In this document: positions 28,279 to 35,942 of the stretch, in pieces
Numbering within the stretch: the stretch's first letter is position 1
How the letters are laid out: each line of letters opens with the position of its first letter
Source: an uncultured Flavobacterium sp.
Lineage (GTDB): Bacteria > Bacteroidota > Bacteroidia > Flavobacteriales > Flavobacteriaceae
Length of the DNA: 64,000 nucleotides
Reading direction: 5' to 3'
NCBI RefSeq assembly: GCF_946478785.1
Contig: NZ_CAMLDD010000026.1
Coordinates: 17,374 to 81,373, forward strand
Translations under genes and position numbers: made by a program
Notes under the pieces: generated by a model
Told to the model about the DNA's origin: nothing
Database searches by the model: none
What the model saw: the letters and a program-made list of their open reading frames with translations, nothing else

Positions 28279-28297
28279 TTGTTATAAATCATAACAA
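28279..28297. promoter_or_regulatory. Palindromic operator candidate upstream of dinB
   Basis: Perfect inverted repeat TTGTTAT-AAATC-ATAACAA between the divergent dinB operon and the small gene at 28380. A CAAAATTA at 28241-28248 reads on the minus strand as TAATTTTG, a fitting -7 box for dinB, and the palindrome lies about 30-50 bases upstream of it. Its position suits a damage-response repressor of the LexA/S24 type; no such gene is in the window. Confidence 0.5.
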
Positions 28298-28379
28298 ATT
28301 CATTTTATACCCCTTTTTAGTGGGCAATAAGTTGATTTGTTTTCATTAAGTTTGCCTAATTATTTTAAATGAAAATGGT

Positions 28380-28625
28380 ATGGATAAAACTATAAAACTG
28401 CGGATAAAAAGAGGAATTGATTCTGGTAATGAACTTAAAATATTAAAATTAAAAGGTACATTAATCACTGAAGGTTTTACTGAAATCATTCACATTGCAG
28501 ATGAAAACGAAGATTTTTATCTCAACTCCTTTTCTATTTCAAAAGATGATAAGAAGAAAGCCGAAGACTTTGTTTTAGGTTATATTTCAAGTCATAATCT
28601 AACTGATGCCATTACAATACTATAA
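28380..28625 (+). CDS. Small hypothetical protein
   Basis: 81 residues, mixed alpha/beta, no signal peptide and no motif I recognise ('KLKGTLITEGFTEIIHIADE'). Divergent from dinB and sharing its control region, including the palindrome at 28279. It could be regulated with the repair operon. Codon use is more AT-rich than the neighbouring repair genes. Confidence 0.6.
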   Translation: MDKTIKLRIKRGIDSGNELKILKLKGTLITEGFTEIIHIADENEDFYLNSFSISKDDKKKAEDFVLGYISSHNLTDAITIL

Positions 28626-28695
28626 GGCCATCATTAGTCATTAAATACTTAATTTTGATAGTAATCAAAGCCATAACTGCCGATATTATGGATAA

Positions 28696-29109
28696 TCATT
28701 TTTTCTTTATTATTAAATACGACAAACCTGAATCGAGGATTCTTTCTATTTCTGAGTTGATAATATCCTGTATGTCAAGCTTTATCTGCTGATAATTTTG
28801 ATGTATTATGTGCTGATCAATTTTACGTATCACAGGGATATTTTCATAAGCAGACTCTTCCTTTTTAAGCTCCTCATGATTGTTTATAATTTCAGAGTGA
28901 AAAGTTTTCAGTTCTATTTTACAATCAGGATCATCTGATACCATACCTACAAATTCACCCGAACTCAAGGCCGAAATTTTAGAAGCCGGAACGGCTGATT
29001 CCAATTGTTTGGAGCGGCTGATCGAGGTATCGGAACTATTGATGGAAAGGCTCTCCCTGTCCTGCATAATTTTTCCAAACCGTTCTGATAATTGCTTGGC
29101 CGTATCCCC
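28696..29109 (-). pseudogene. mobC: 3' remnant of mobC/traG conjugative coupling protein
   Basis: In the minus strand about 138 codons read 'GDTAKQLSERFGKIMQDRES' and then 'DTSISRSKQLESAVPASKI', 'LSSGEFVGMVSDDPD' and a C-terminal 'IDQHIIHQNYQQIKLDIQ'. This is the C-terminal part of the VirD4-like coupling ATPase (MobC/TraG family) of Bacteroidota conjugative elements. The ATPase core, which should lie at higher coordinates, is missing; homology stops at about 29109 and a transposase fragment follows. The gene is therefore dead. Confidence 0.75.
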
Positions 29110-29286
29110 GGTATCCTGCTACCGTCTGGACACATCTTGGAATAGTTGCCATCCCTGCATAATTGAAGTAAATTTTTGTACTCCAATCCAAAATGTGGTT
29201 ATTCCAGGTTTGCGTTCTGAACTATAGCCTTTCCAGCCTCCCAATCTTGCAATTGCCCAAACATAACGTTTTAAATCTTTGCCCAG

Positions 29287-30036
29287 TTAAGGGTTTTTCA
29301 ACTTTTCAGTCTTTCCCTCTAAAGCTATTATTTGATATTCCAGACATTTTATTTCATCTTCTGAAAAACAGCTGCCAGATCCAATCTCTTCTTCAGGACA
29401 ATTATAGGCTATTTGCATCAAAAATAATTTTACAATAGTTTCCATCATAAGCAAAGAAAGTTTACGTATGGATTTAGCATAAGTTAGTTCACTTGCTTCT
29501 ATGTTAAAGCCTTCTTTTTTCAAGATCCTAAAAACTTCTTCTATAACCCATCTGCAGGTATACCAAGTAATGCAGTTTAAGGCTGTTTCCAGGTTCTCGA
29601 CATTTATAGTTGTCAATAATCTCCAACAGATAGGATTTTCAACATCGGTATTTATTTCCTTGGCTTCTATGATATTAAGTGTGATATTTTGCGGAGCAGT
29701 TTTAGAACTTAAGTCATTTTTATTTATCGTCACTTCAGAGAAGCGAACTTCTAAAACTGCTTCTCTTTTTTTTATATTCTTTCTTTTATCTCCCTCCAAT
29801 TCTATTGTATAAGTTCCTTTGGATGGCTGGTTTGCGATATAATCAAAAAGTTTTGTCTTATCTGAAAGGGTTCTATTGGCTCTGGCACGGACTAATAGAT
29901 GCGTTTTTTGGTCTGGAACAATCCCGAATTGCTCATAAATATCGCCTTCTCTATCCTGAATGATTATAATTTCTTTTGCCTGGCTCAAAACCTTTTTCGA
30001 GTTTTGAGAAGACTCTATCCATTTGCTGCTGGTTCC
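29287..30036 (-). pseudogene. Truncated IS4-family (Tn5-like) transposase
   Basis: An open frame from about 30036 with a possible ATG at 29988 (233 residues). 'DREGDIYEQF' carries the second catalytic Asp and 'YTCRWVIEEVFRILK' the Y-R-E-K signature of the IS4 family with the catalytic Glu. The first third, with the first catalytic Asp, is missing, so it is inactive. Upstream the frame is replaced by unrelated sequence. It sits against the mobC remnant and was probably involved in the deletion there. Confidence 0.8.
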
Positions 30037-30449
30037 TTGACCCGGTACATTACAATTTCTTCCTGAAGCTCCTGGTTGCCCAGTTCCCCGATTTCGAATC
30101 CCTCTTCACCGGATTATCCTTTTAGGGTTCTATGGTCTCAAAGGGATCATTTTTCAGCCTCATTGCTTTTGTTGGTATTCATATCAGTTTGAGACCCCCT
30201 TTAAAGGGTCATTCTCTATAAGGTACTTTTCTATGTCCTTGCGGGTTATGTCCTTGGGGCCGCTGTCGGGTTCCTTTTAAGGGTTCTGCGGGTCATAGGG
30301 GCTGGGTGTTTTTGGACTGTGGTTTTTGGGTCTTTGATTTGGTTTTGGGAATTACGGTCTTCATGATCGTAATTTTTCGTTGTATGGGAATTTTTTATTT
30401 TATTTTTTTTAATTATTGCTGTTTCTTTTTAGGTTTAATATTATTTTTT
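30037..30449. other. Decayed coding DNA, probably from conjugation genes, then AT-rich filler
   Basis: No intact gene. On the minus strand short pieces are readable in changing frames: 'LGNQELQEEIVMYRVKEPAANG' split by frame changes, and 'KDIEKYLIENDPLKGVSN' before a stop near 30187. The GC level and position, upstream of the mobC remnant, fit the tail of a relaxase or neighbouring mobilisation gene, but I cannot name it. From 30300 to 30449 the sequence is G/T-rich and featureless. Confidence 0.35.
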
Positions 30450-30560
30450 AGGAGCTTTTTCCCGCTATCCGTTCCAATCTTTTGCGCCGAACCACGGCAC
30501 AAAAGGATTTCCACTGCACACGAGCGAAGCGAACTGGCGAAGCAATCGGGGCTAGGGCTG
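30450..30560. repeat. Dispersed intergenic hairpin repeat, copy 1
   Basis: Begins AGGAGCTTTTTCCCGCT and ends GGGCTAGGGCT, with a central hairpin CTTTTGCGCCG-AACCA-CGGCACAAAAG (30479-30505). The same layout recurs at 46909-46990 with a changed stem that still pairs. Between the hairpin and the end this copy has about 27 extra bases. Confidence 0.7.
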
Positions 30561-30610
30561 CTGATCTGCCCGGTTCCTTAGACTAATAAAAATAAGTGAG
30601 ATTATAAAAA

Positions 30611-30642
30611 AATGGCTCCAATTGTCTTCAATTGGAGCTATT
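30611..30642. terminator. Hairpin, possible terminator
   Basis: 14-bp inverted repeat AATGGCTCCAATTG/CAATTGGAGCTATT (one G-T pair) around TCTT. The following T-run is weak, so it may be a simple hairpin. The rest up to 30880 holds no gene; a pair of inverted 13-mers there is listed as an observation. Confidence 0.5.
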
Positions 30643-30880
30643 TGGCTTGTTTGTGACTTCGACGGGACAACTTTCAACATCTTTTTTGGATGATTTGAAA
30701 AAATTGGCTTACTATATATAATGTCTGTCTTCCATTGGCTTAGTAAATTTGGTTTAGCTGTCCTGTTGGGATTGATCTAAAAATTATAAAACTAAATTAG
30801 TTTATGGTAGTAAACTAATATACAATTCTACAAATAAGGTTGAACGTATACTTTTCCCATAATTAACATATCTAATAATA

Positions 30881-31510
30881 TTAGTAAACTTTTGTTATCA
30901 TTTCATCTATAGGTAAACGAACTTTTTTCGTAGCTGCCATATAATCTTTTTCCAAATCACGATATCCTAAAGCGAGGATAACTGCAGCATGCAGACCTTT
31001 CTCCTTCAAACCCAAAACCTCATCGATAGTGGCGGCGTTAAATCCTTCGATAGGAGTGGCATCCACTTTCAATTCTGCTGCACCAATAAGTGCTGTTCCT
31101 AGTGCAATATAAGCCTGTTTGGCCGCCCAAAGGGCTTTTTGTTCTGCATTTAGAGCGCTGAAATAGGAATGCAGTCCATTTCTAAATCCTGACAAGGTAC
31201 CAGCATCAAGACCTCTTTGCTTTTCTGTCATTGCCATATAATCGTCAATGTAAGTAGAAGACATGTCAGTGAAAGCAGCGAAAACCAACAAATGAGAGCA
31301 AGAGCTAATCTGTCCATTATACGAATCAGCACCTAATTTCTTTTGGATTTCCAGGTTGCTTACAATAAAAACACGGTAAGATTGCAGACCACAGGAAGAT
31401 GCTGAAAGATTTATAGCCTCTAAGATCTGATCGATCTTCTCTTCTGTTACTTTAATGTTATTGTAAGCTTTTGTGGCGTAGCGCCATTTTAAATTTTCTA
31501 TCAAATTCAT
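30881..31510 (-). CDS. NAD(P)H-dependent nitroreductase-family flavoprotein
   Basis: 209 residues from the ATG at 31510 ('MNLIENLKWRYATKAYN'); the frame extends 9 codons upstream but that start lacks support. The FMN-binding N-terminus 'LKWRYATKAY' and 'NLSASSCGLQSYRVFIV', and the C-terminal 'EVLGLKEKGLHAAVILALGYR', fit the NfsB-like group of the nitroreductase family, which binds FMN as a dimer. The substrate is unknown. It is divergent from the methionine gene pair and shares its control region, so it could supply reduced flavin to the oxygen-dependent MesX/MesD reaction; that link is inference. Confidence 0.88.
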   Translation of the reverse strand: MNLIENLKWRYATKAYNNIKVTEEKIDQILEAINLSASSCGLQSYRVFIVSNLEIQKKLGADSYNGQISSCSHLLVFAAFTDMSSTYIDDYMAMTEKQRGLDAGTLSGFRNGLHSYFSALNAEQKALWAAKQAYIALGTALIGAAELKVDATPIEGFNAATIDEVLGLKEKGLHAAVILALGYRDLEKDYMAATKKVRLPIDEMITKVY

Positions 31511-31534
31511 TGCGATGTCTATCTTAAATTTTGG

Positions 31535-31561
31535 CAAATATAAATGATATTGTTATCATTT
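31535..31561 (-). promoter_or_regulatory. Nitroreductase promoter -7 box overlapped by a palindromic operator
   Basis: Minus-strand TATATTTG (31542 to 31535) is a perfect -7 box for the nitroreductase gene. Directly upstream of it lies a perfect palindrome AAATGATA-TTGT-TATCATTT at 31542-31561, in the spacer where a regulator would block RNA polymerase. The same regulator could influence the divergent mesX gene. Confidence 0.5.
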
Positions 31562-31777
31562 TCGAGTTTTTCAATCGCTCTTAGAAACGCCAAATCAATC
31601 ATCTTAGGCTACTAAAGAATATTTATCTGTTTTGCTTCATTAATACATTCGTTTAGAGATTAATAATCTTTAAAAATATCTATAAAAAGAATCTTTATCT
31701 GATTTTTAGTATTAATAAAAATATTAAATCTTTTATTTTCAAATTTGCAGGGTAAAAAAACTAAATACTATCATCAG

Positions 31778-32830
31778 ATGAAAGCGAGTATACAAGAAGA
31801 TAGGGGCATAAACGAAACGCAGGATGTTGAAAACACCCAGAATACAATCCACAATGATTTTGAATTCACACTAAAGAGCACTCGTTTAGATGAAAACTAT
31901 CACCCCTCAAGCGAAACGCGTTTGACAACCAATTTTGCAAACCTGGCCAGAGGAGGTAATCGCCAACAAAACTTACGTAATGCCTTAAATATGATTAACA
32001 ATCGATTCAATGCATTGGCTCATCTGGATAATCCAAAAGCGGATCGTTACCTTGTAGAACTTGAAATCATCACAGTAACGATGAGTATTGATGATAAGAA
32101 TGGTATCAACAATCTGCCGTTGATTGAAGTTTTAAAAACGAATATTCTTGACCGCAAAACTAGCCAGCGTATCGAAGGTATTGCCGGTAATAATTTTTCT
32201 TCCTATGTTCGTGACTATGATTTCAGTATTTTATTGATCGAGCACAATAAAAATAAATCTAATTTTTGTATTCCTGAAAATTTTGGCGATTTGCACGGAA
32301 AACTTTATAAGTGCTTTGTGAGTTCAGCCACTTATAAAGAGCACTTTAAGATGTCACCGATCATTTGTCTAAGTGTATCTAGCAACAAAACTTACACTCG
32401 CACTGACTATCAGCATCCGGTTCTTGGTTTTGAGTATCTGCAGGATCAGTATTCTGTCACTGATGAATATTTCTCTAAAATGGGCTTAAAGGTTCGTTTT
32501 TTCATGCCTCCCAATAGTGTGGCACCGATGGCTTTTTATCATTCCGGAGATTTGCTTGCTGATTATACTGATCTTGGACTAATCAGCTCAATCAGCACGA
32601 TGGAGACTTTCCAGAAGATTTATCGCCCTGAAATTTACAATGCAAATTCAGTGGCTGGGAAAATATATCAACCTACTCTTAAACACGAAGATTATTCACT
32701 GACCCGCGTGGTGTATGACCGCGAAGAACGCAGCCAATTGGCAGTTGAACAAGGTAAATATGCAGAAGAGCATTTCATTAAGCCTTACAAAAGTCTTCTG
32801 GAAAAATGGTCTGCTAATTTTACTCTTTAA
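31778..32830 (+). CDS. mesX: DUF1852 protein, MesX-like partner of methionine synthase
   Basis: 350 residues from the ATG at 31778; an in-frame TTG at 31745 lies over the possible -7 box CAAATTTG and is unlikely. The protein matches the DUF1852 family in length and in the N-terminal 'FEFTLKSTRLDENYHPSS' and 'TNFANLARG' segments. DUF1852 proteins are found beside short MetE-like proteins; in Acinetobacter such a pair (MesX with MesD) is reported to make methionine in a folate-independent, oxygen-requiring way. The next gene, 30 bases downstream, is exactly such a protein. Catalytic residues of MesX are not established, so none are claimed. Confidence 0.85.
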   Translation: MKASIQEDRGINETQDVENTQNTIHNDFEFTLKSTRLDENYHPSSETRLTTNFANLARGGNRQQNLRNALNMINNRFNALAHLDNPKADRYLVELEIITVTMSIDDKNGINNLPLIEVLKTNILDRKTSQRIEGIAGNNFSSYVRDYDFSILLIEHNKNKSNFCIPENFGDLHGKLYKCFVSSATYKEHFKMSPIICLSVSSNKTYTRTDYQHPVLGFEYLQDQYSVTDEYFSKMGLKVRFFMPPNSVAPMAFYHSGDLLADYTDLGLISSISTMETFQKIYRPEIYNANSVAGKIYQPTLKHEDYSLTRVVYDREERSQLAVEQGKYAEEHFIKPYKSLLEKWSANFTL

Positions 32831-32860
32831 TTGATTACAACGCATTAATATTATACTATT

Positions 32861-33892
32861 ATGAAGAAATTATTATTACCCACCTCTATTGTTGGAAGTT
32901 TACCCAAACCAGCCTGGCTTGCACCACCCGAAAAACTTTGGTCGCCATGGAAATTAGAAGGTGATCAGCTAATTGAAGGGAAACAAGATGCGTTGCGCAT
33001 TTCGCTGCAGGAACAACAATTGGCAGATCTGGATATCATTTGTGACGGAGAGCAGACACGCCAGCATTTCGTAACCACCTTTATCGAGCATTTAAGTGGT
33101 GTAGATTTTGAAAATCGTAAAACAGTAAAAATCCGTAACCGTTATGAGGCGAGTGTTCCAGTTGTTGTAGGTGAGGTTGCACGTCAAAAAGCAGTTTTTG
33201 TCGAAGATGCTAAATTTTTACGTAAACAGACTAACAAGCCTATAAAATGGGCATTGCCAGGTCCGCTGACAATGGTAGACACCTTGTACGACGACCATTA
33301 TAAGAGCCGCGAAAAATTGGCGTGGGAATTTGCGAGAGCCCTCAATGAAGAAGCAAGAGAACTTCAAGACGCAGGGGTAGATATTATCCAGTTTGATGAA
33401 CCTGCCTTTAATGTGTTCTTTGATGAAGTAAACGATTGGGGAATGGCAGCATTAGAAAGAGCCATTGAAGGTTTACACTGTCAAACTGCGGTTCATATTT
33501 GCTATGGTTATGGAATACAGGCAAATACTGATTGGAAAAAGACATTAGGTCCAGAATGGCGACAATACGAAGAAATTTTTCCGAAAATTCAAAAATCTAA
33601 AATTGATGTGGTGTCTTTAGAATGTCACAACTCCAATGTACCTTTACATTTAATGGAACTTGTTCGCGGTAAAAAAGTAATGGTCGGTGCCATTGATGTG
33701 GCAACCAACACTATCGAAACACCAGAAGAAGTAGCGAAAACCCTGCGTAAAGCTCTTGAGTTTGTAGATGCCGAAAATCTTTACCCTTCTACAAACTGCG
33801 GTATGGCACCGCTATCTCGAAACGTAGCCAGAGGCAAGTTAAGTGCTTTAAGCGCAGGAGCCGAAATTATACGCAAAGAACTTGGGATTTAG
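32861..33892 (+). CDS. mesD: Short MetE-like methionine synthase, MesD type
   Basis: 343 residues, only the catalytic C-terminal barrel of MetE; the folate-binding N-terminal half of the normal 750-residue enzyme is absent. Zinc ligands are visible: His and Cys in 'AVHICYGYG', Glu in 'VSLECHNSN' and Cys in 'STNCGMAPLS'. The substrate segment 'GSLPKPAWL' is near the N-terminus and 'DIIQFDEPAFN' in the middle. Role: methyl transfer to homocysteine, with an unknown methyl donor in this family. Its DUF1852 neighbour places it in the MesD group rather than MesA-C. A transporter and an Lrp regulator follow. Confidence 0.88.
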   Translation: MKKLLLPTSIVGSLPKPAWLAPPEKLWSPWKLEGDQLIEGKQDALRISLQEQQLADLDIICDGEQTRQHFVTTFIEHLSGVDFENRKTVKIRNRYEASVPVVVGEVARQKAVFVEDAKFLRKQTNKPIKWALPGPLTMVDTLYDDHYKSREKLAWEFARALNEEARELQDAGVDIIQFDEPAFNVFFDEVNDWGMAALERAIEGLHCQTAVHICYGYGIQANTDWKKTLGPEWRQYEEIFPKIQKSKIDVVSLECHNSNVPLHLMELVRGKKVMVGAIDVATNTIETPEEVAKTLRKALEFVDAENLYPSTNCGMAPLSRNVARGKLSALSAGAEIIRKELGI

Positions 33893-34013
33893 TCTTAATG
33901 TATTAATTTTGAATATGGTTTCCTTGTTTGAAGCCTGCTGTCCGTAGCATTTAACAGAGCGACTCTGCGAACAGACTAGTGAATCTAGAAAATCCACGTT
34001 TATCTGCGTAAGA

Positions 34014-34021
34014 TATATTTG
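34014..34021 (+). promoter_or_regulatory. Probable -7 box of the transporter gene
   Basis: TATATTTG, a perfect TAnnTTTG box about 40 bases before the transporter start. No clear -33 TTG is seen at the right distance. It suggests the transporter can be expressed apart from the mesX-mesD pair. Confidence 0.4.
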
Positions 34022-34059
34022 TAATCCTGACTCTGCGGAGTAATAATATTTAAAGCACG

Positions 34060-35052
34060 TTGAAGAAATTATTAGAAGTATTAAAAAAAGCAGGTTTCGA
34101 CGGTTTCCTGTTAATGATAGCCGCCATGATTCTGATGGCTTATTTTTTGCCAAAGCCAGGCATGGTCAAAGAACCTGTTTCGCTGGAGGAGATTGCAAAT
34201 GCTGGCGTTTCCTTGATTTTCTTGTTTTATGGCATGCGGCTGAGTGTTGAGAAACTAAAAGCCGGACTTTCCAACTGGAAAATGCACATTGTTGTTCAGT
34301 TGACAACCTTTTTATTTTTTCCGCTCATTGTTTTGGCATTTCGCCCGTTGTTTGTCAATAACGGCTTCGAGTTGCTTTGGCTCGGTGTATTTTTTTTGGC
34401 AGCATTGCCGTCCACAGTTTCCTCTTCCGTGGTCATGGTTTCCATCGCTAAGGGAAACATTCCCGCAGCCATTTTCAATGCAAGCATTTCCAGTTTGATC
34501 GGAGTAGTCGTGACGCCGATCTGGGTTGGGCTGTTTATAGCTTCTGCGACAGGTGATTTTGATGTTACTCATATCGTCATTAAGTTGATTCTGCAGGTCT
34601 TGCTGCCTGTCATCATTGGCATAAGTCTCAATTCCCGTTTCGGCGCCATTGCCGAAAAATACAAGAAGCAGCTCAAATATTTCGATCAGGCAGTTATTCT
34701 AACGATTATTTACACGTCGTTTTGCAAGTCATTTTCCGAGCATCTTTTTGAAGGCTTTACCGCCCTTGAACTTGCCGGACTCGCTGCAGGGATGATGGCG
34801 TTGTTTTTTGCCGTATTCTTTTGTGTCGGCCTACTCAGCCGCCTGCTTGGCTTTTCAGATGAAGACCGTATTACTGTCTTATTCTGCGGGTCTAAAAAGT
34901 CATTGGTACATGGCACTGTTATGTCAAAAGTACTTTTTCAGCACAGTACCATCACTGGCATCGTATTGCTGCCGCTCATGCTTTATCATGCATTGCAATT
35001 GATTGCCGCCAGTATCATCGCTCAGGGTATGGCTCGACGAAAAGAAATATAA
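34060..35052 (+). CDS. Bile acid:sodium symporter-like (SBF-like, YfeH type) membrane transporter
   Basis: 330 residues with about ten hydrophobic helices. The pattern ('IFLFYGMRLSVEKLKAGL', 'LPSTVSSSVVMVSIAKGN', 'FCGSKKSLVHGTVMSKVLF' across the last third) matches the SBF-like CPA group of putative Na+-coupled carriers. The start is a TTG at 34060; the first ATG would remove part of helix 1. Substrate unknown. It lies 167 bases after mesD and before an Lrp-type regulator, so a sulfur amino acid or precursor is a reasonable guess but not shown by the sequence. Confidence 0.85.
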   Translation: MKKLLEVLKKAGFDGFLLMIAAMILMAYFLPKPGMVKEPVSLEEIANAGVSLIFLFYGMRLSVEKLKAGLSNWKMHIVVQLTTFLFFPLIVLAFRPLFVNNGFELLWLGVFFLAALPSTVSSSVVMVSIAKGNIPAAIFNASISSLIGVVVTPIWVGLFIASATGDFDVTHIVIKLILQVLLPVIIGISLNSRFGAIAEKYKKQLKYFDQAVILTIIYTSFCKSFSEHLFEGFTALELAGLAAGMMALFFAVFFCVGLLSRLLGFSDEDRITVLFCGSKKSLVHGTVMSKVLFQHSTITGIVLLPLMLYHALQLIAASIIAQGMARRKEI

Positions 35053-35216
35053 TTTTATTTATGATGTGGCCGTTTATCTTTTTTCGATAAAGGGCACCAG
35101 GGATAACGCTCCCTGCTATAAAATAATGCCTTTTAGATTTTTATACTTTGAAGTTAACGCTGCAGTATGTTATGTTTTAAACTTGTTCAAAATAAGATTT
35201 TTGTATTGTTTTTGGT

Positions 35217-35224
35217 TACATTTG
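35217..35224 (+). promoter_or_regulatory. Probable -7 box of the Lrp-type regulator
   Basis: TACATTTG, a perfect TAnnTTTG box 52 bases before the ATG. The -33 region is T-rich without a TTG at 19 bases. Confidence 0.4.
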
Positions 35225-35276
35225 AAGAATTTTATTCTGATTTAAAAATAAATTAACCTGTTTAAAGTAATATTCT

Positions 35277-35729
35277 ATGGAACAAATAGACGCTATTGAT
35301 CTTCAGTTATTAAATATACTTCACGATAATTCTAAATACACTGTAAAAGAGCTTGCTAAAATGGTAAATCTTTCGGCATCGCCTGTTTTTGAGCGGATTA
35401 AAAGATTGGAAAACAGCGGTTACATTAAGAAATATATAGCCCTGCTGGATGCAGAAAAACTAAACAGGGGATTCATTGTTTTTTGTAATATCAAGCTTAA
35501 ACAGCACGATCGTAATATCGGGAATCAATTTGTTAGTGATATTATGAAAATAGAAGAAGTTGTGGAATGTTATAATATCTCAGGTGATTACGATTTTTTA
35601 ATGAAAGTTTCTGCCAAAGACATGAAGCATTATCAGGATTTTGTGTTTAATAAATTGGGATCAGTTGAAAGTATAGGCAGTACCCAAAGCACCTTTGTTA
35701 TGTCGGAGATAAAAAATATGTATGGATAG
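35277..35729 (+). CDS. Lrp/AsnC-family transcription regulator
   Basis: 150 residues, typical length. N-terminal winged helix-turn-helix ('YTVKELAKMVNLSASPVFER'), then a RAM ligand-binding domain with 'YNISGDYDFLMKV'. This family senses amino acids and often controls nearby transport or synthesis genes. Its position after mesX, mesD and the transporter suggests it responds to methionine or a related amino acid and acts on this module; the palindrome at 31542 is a candidate site. Confidence 0.93.
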   Translation: MEQIDAIDLQLLNILHDNSKYTVKELAKMVNLSASPVFERIKRLENSGYIKKYIALLDAEKLNRGFIVFCNIKLKQHDRNIGNQFVSDIMKIEEVVECYNISGDYDFLMKVSAKDMKHYQDFVFNKLGSVESIGSTQSTFVMSEIKNMYG

Positions 35730-35891
35730 ATGGTTTATTTATTTGAAATTGGAAATTTTTTTATCATTTGTATAAATTTTCATAGACTAGGAGCCTGATT
35801 TTGTCCAGGTCCTCGTTGGCGCTTGCTTCTGGCTCGTGAACCCTTACATGGCAAGATAGTAGAGAAATGAAGCAAATTATTTTATTTATGT

Positions 35892-35899
35892 TATTTTTG
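35892..35899 (+). promoter_or_regulatory. Possible -7 box of the TonB receptor pseudogene
   Basis: TATTTTTG fits TAnnTTTG and lies 44 bases upstream of the receptor ATG at 35943. No matching -33 element is clear. Confidence 0.35.
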
Positions 35900-35942
35900 C
35901 CCCGAAAAAAAACTTTTATTTAAAAATACTTCCACATATCTT

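Larger units (their letters stand above)
18498..30036. mobile_element. Remnant of a conjugative element with DNA repair cargo
   Basis: Higher GC than the flanks, and a gene set typical of Bacteroidota conjugative elements or plasmids: RadC-like JAB protein, DUF932 protein, ssb and the C-terminal piece of a MobC/TraG coupling protein. It also carries a second exonuclease VII, a cold-shock gene and a mutagenic polymerase operon. No relaxase, transfer (tra) genes or integrase of its own are intact, and the conjugation end is cut by a transposase fragment, so it is probably immobile. Outer borders are not defined; the limits given are the first and last recognisable genes. Confidence 0.55.

Noticed and set aside
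30306..30581. Plus-strand frame of 91 codons over the hairpin repeat
   Set aside because: It runs through G/T-rich filler and the dispersed repeat; the product is a string of Phe/Ile/Cys without protein character.
31511..31777. SAM-type riboswitch upstream of the methionine genes
   Set aside because: The region is AT-rich with one operator-like palindrome; I find no multi-stem fold or conserved core of a known SAM riboswitch.
35750..35930. Possible second REP-like hairpin ('TTGGCGCTTGCTTCTGGCTCGTGAAC') by likeness to the sequence near 6960
   Set aside because: The match is short and the pairing poor; no transposase scrap lies near it.
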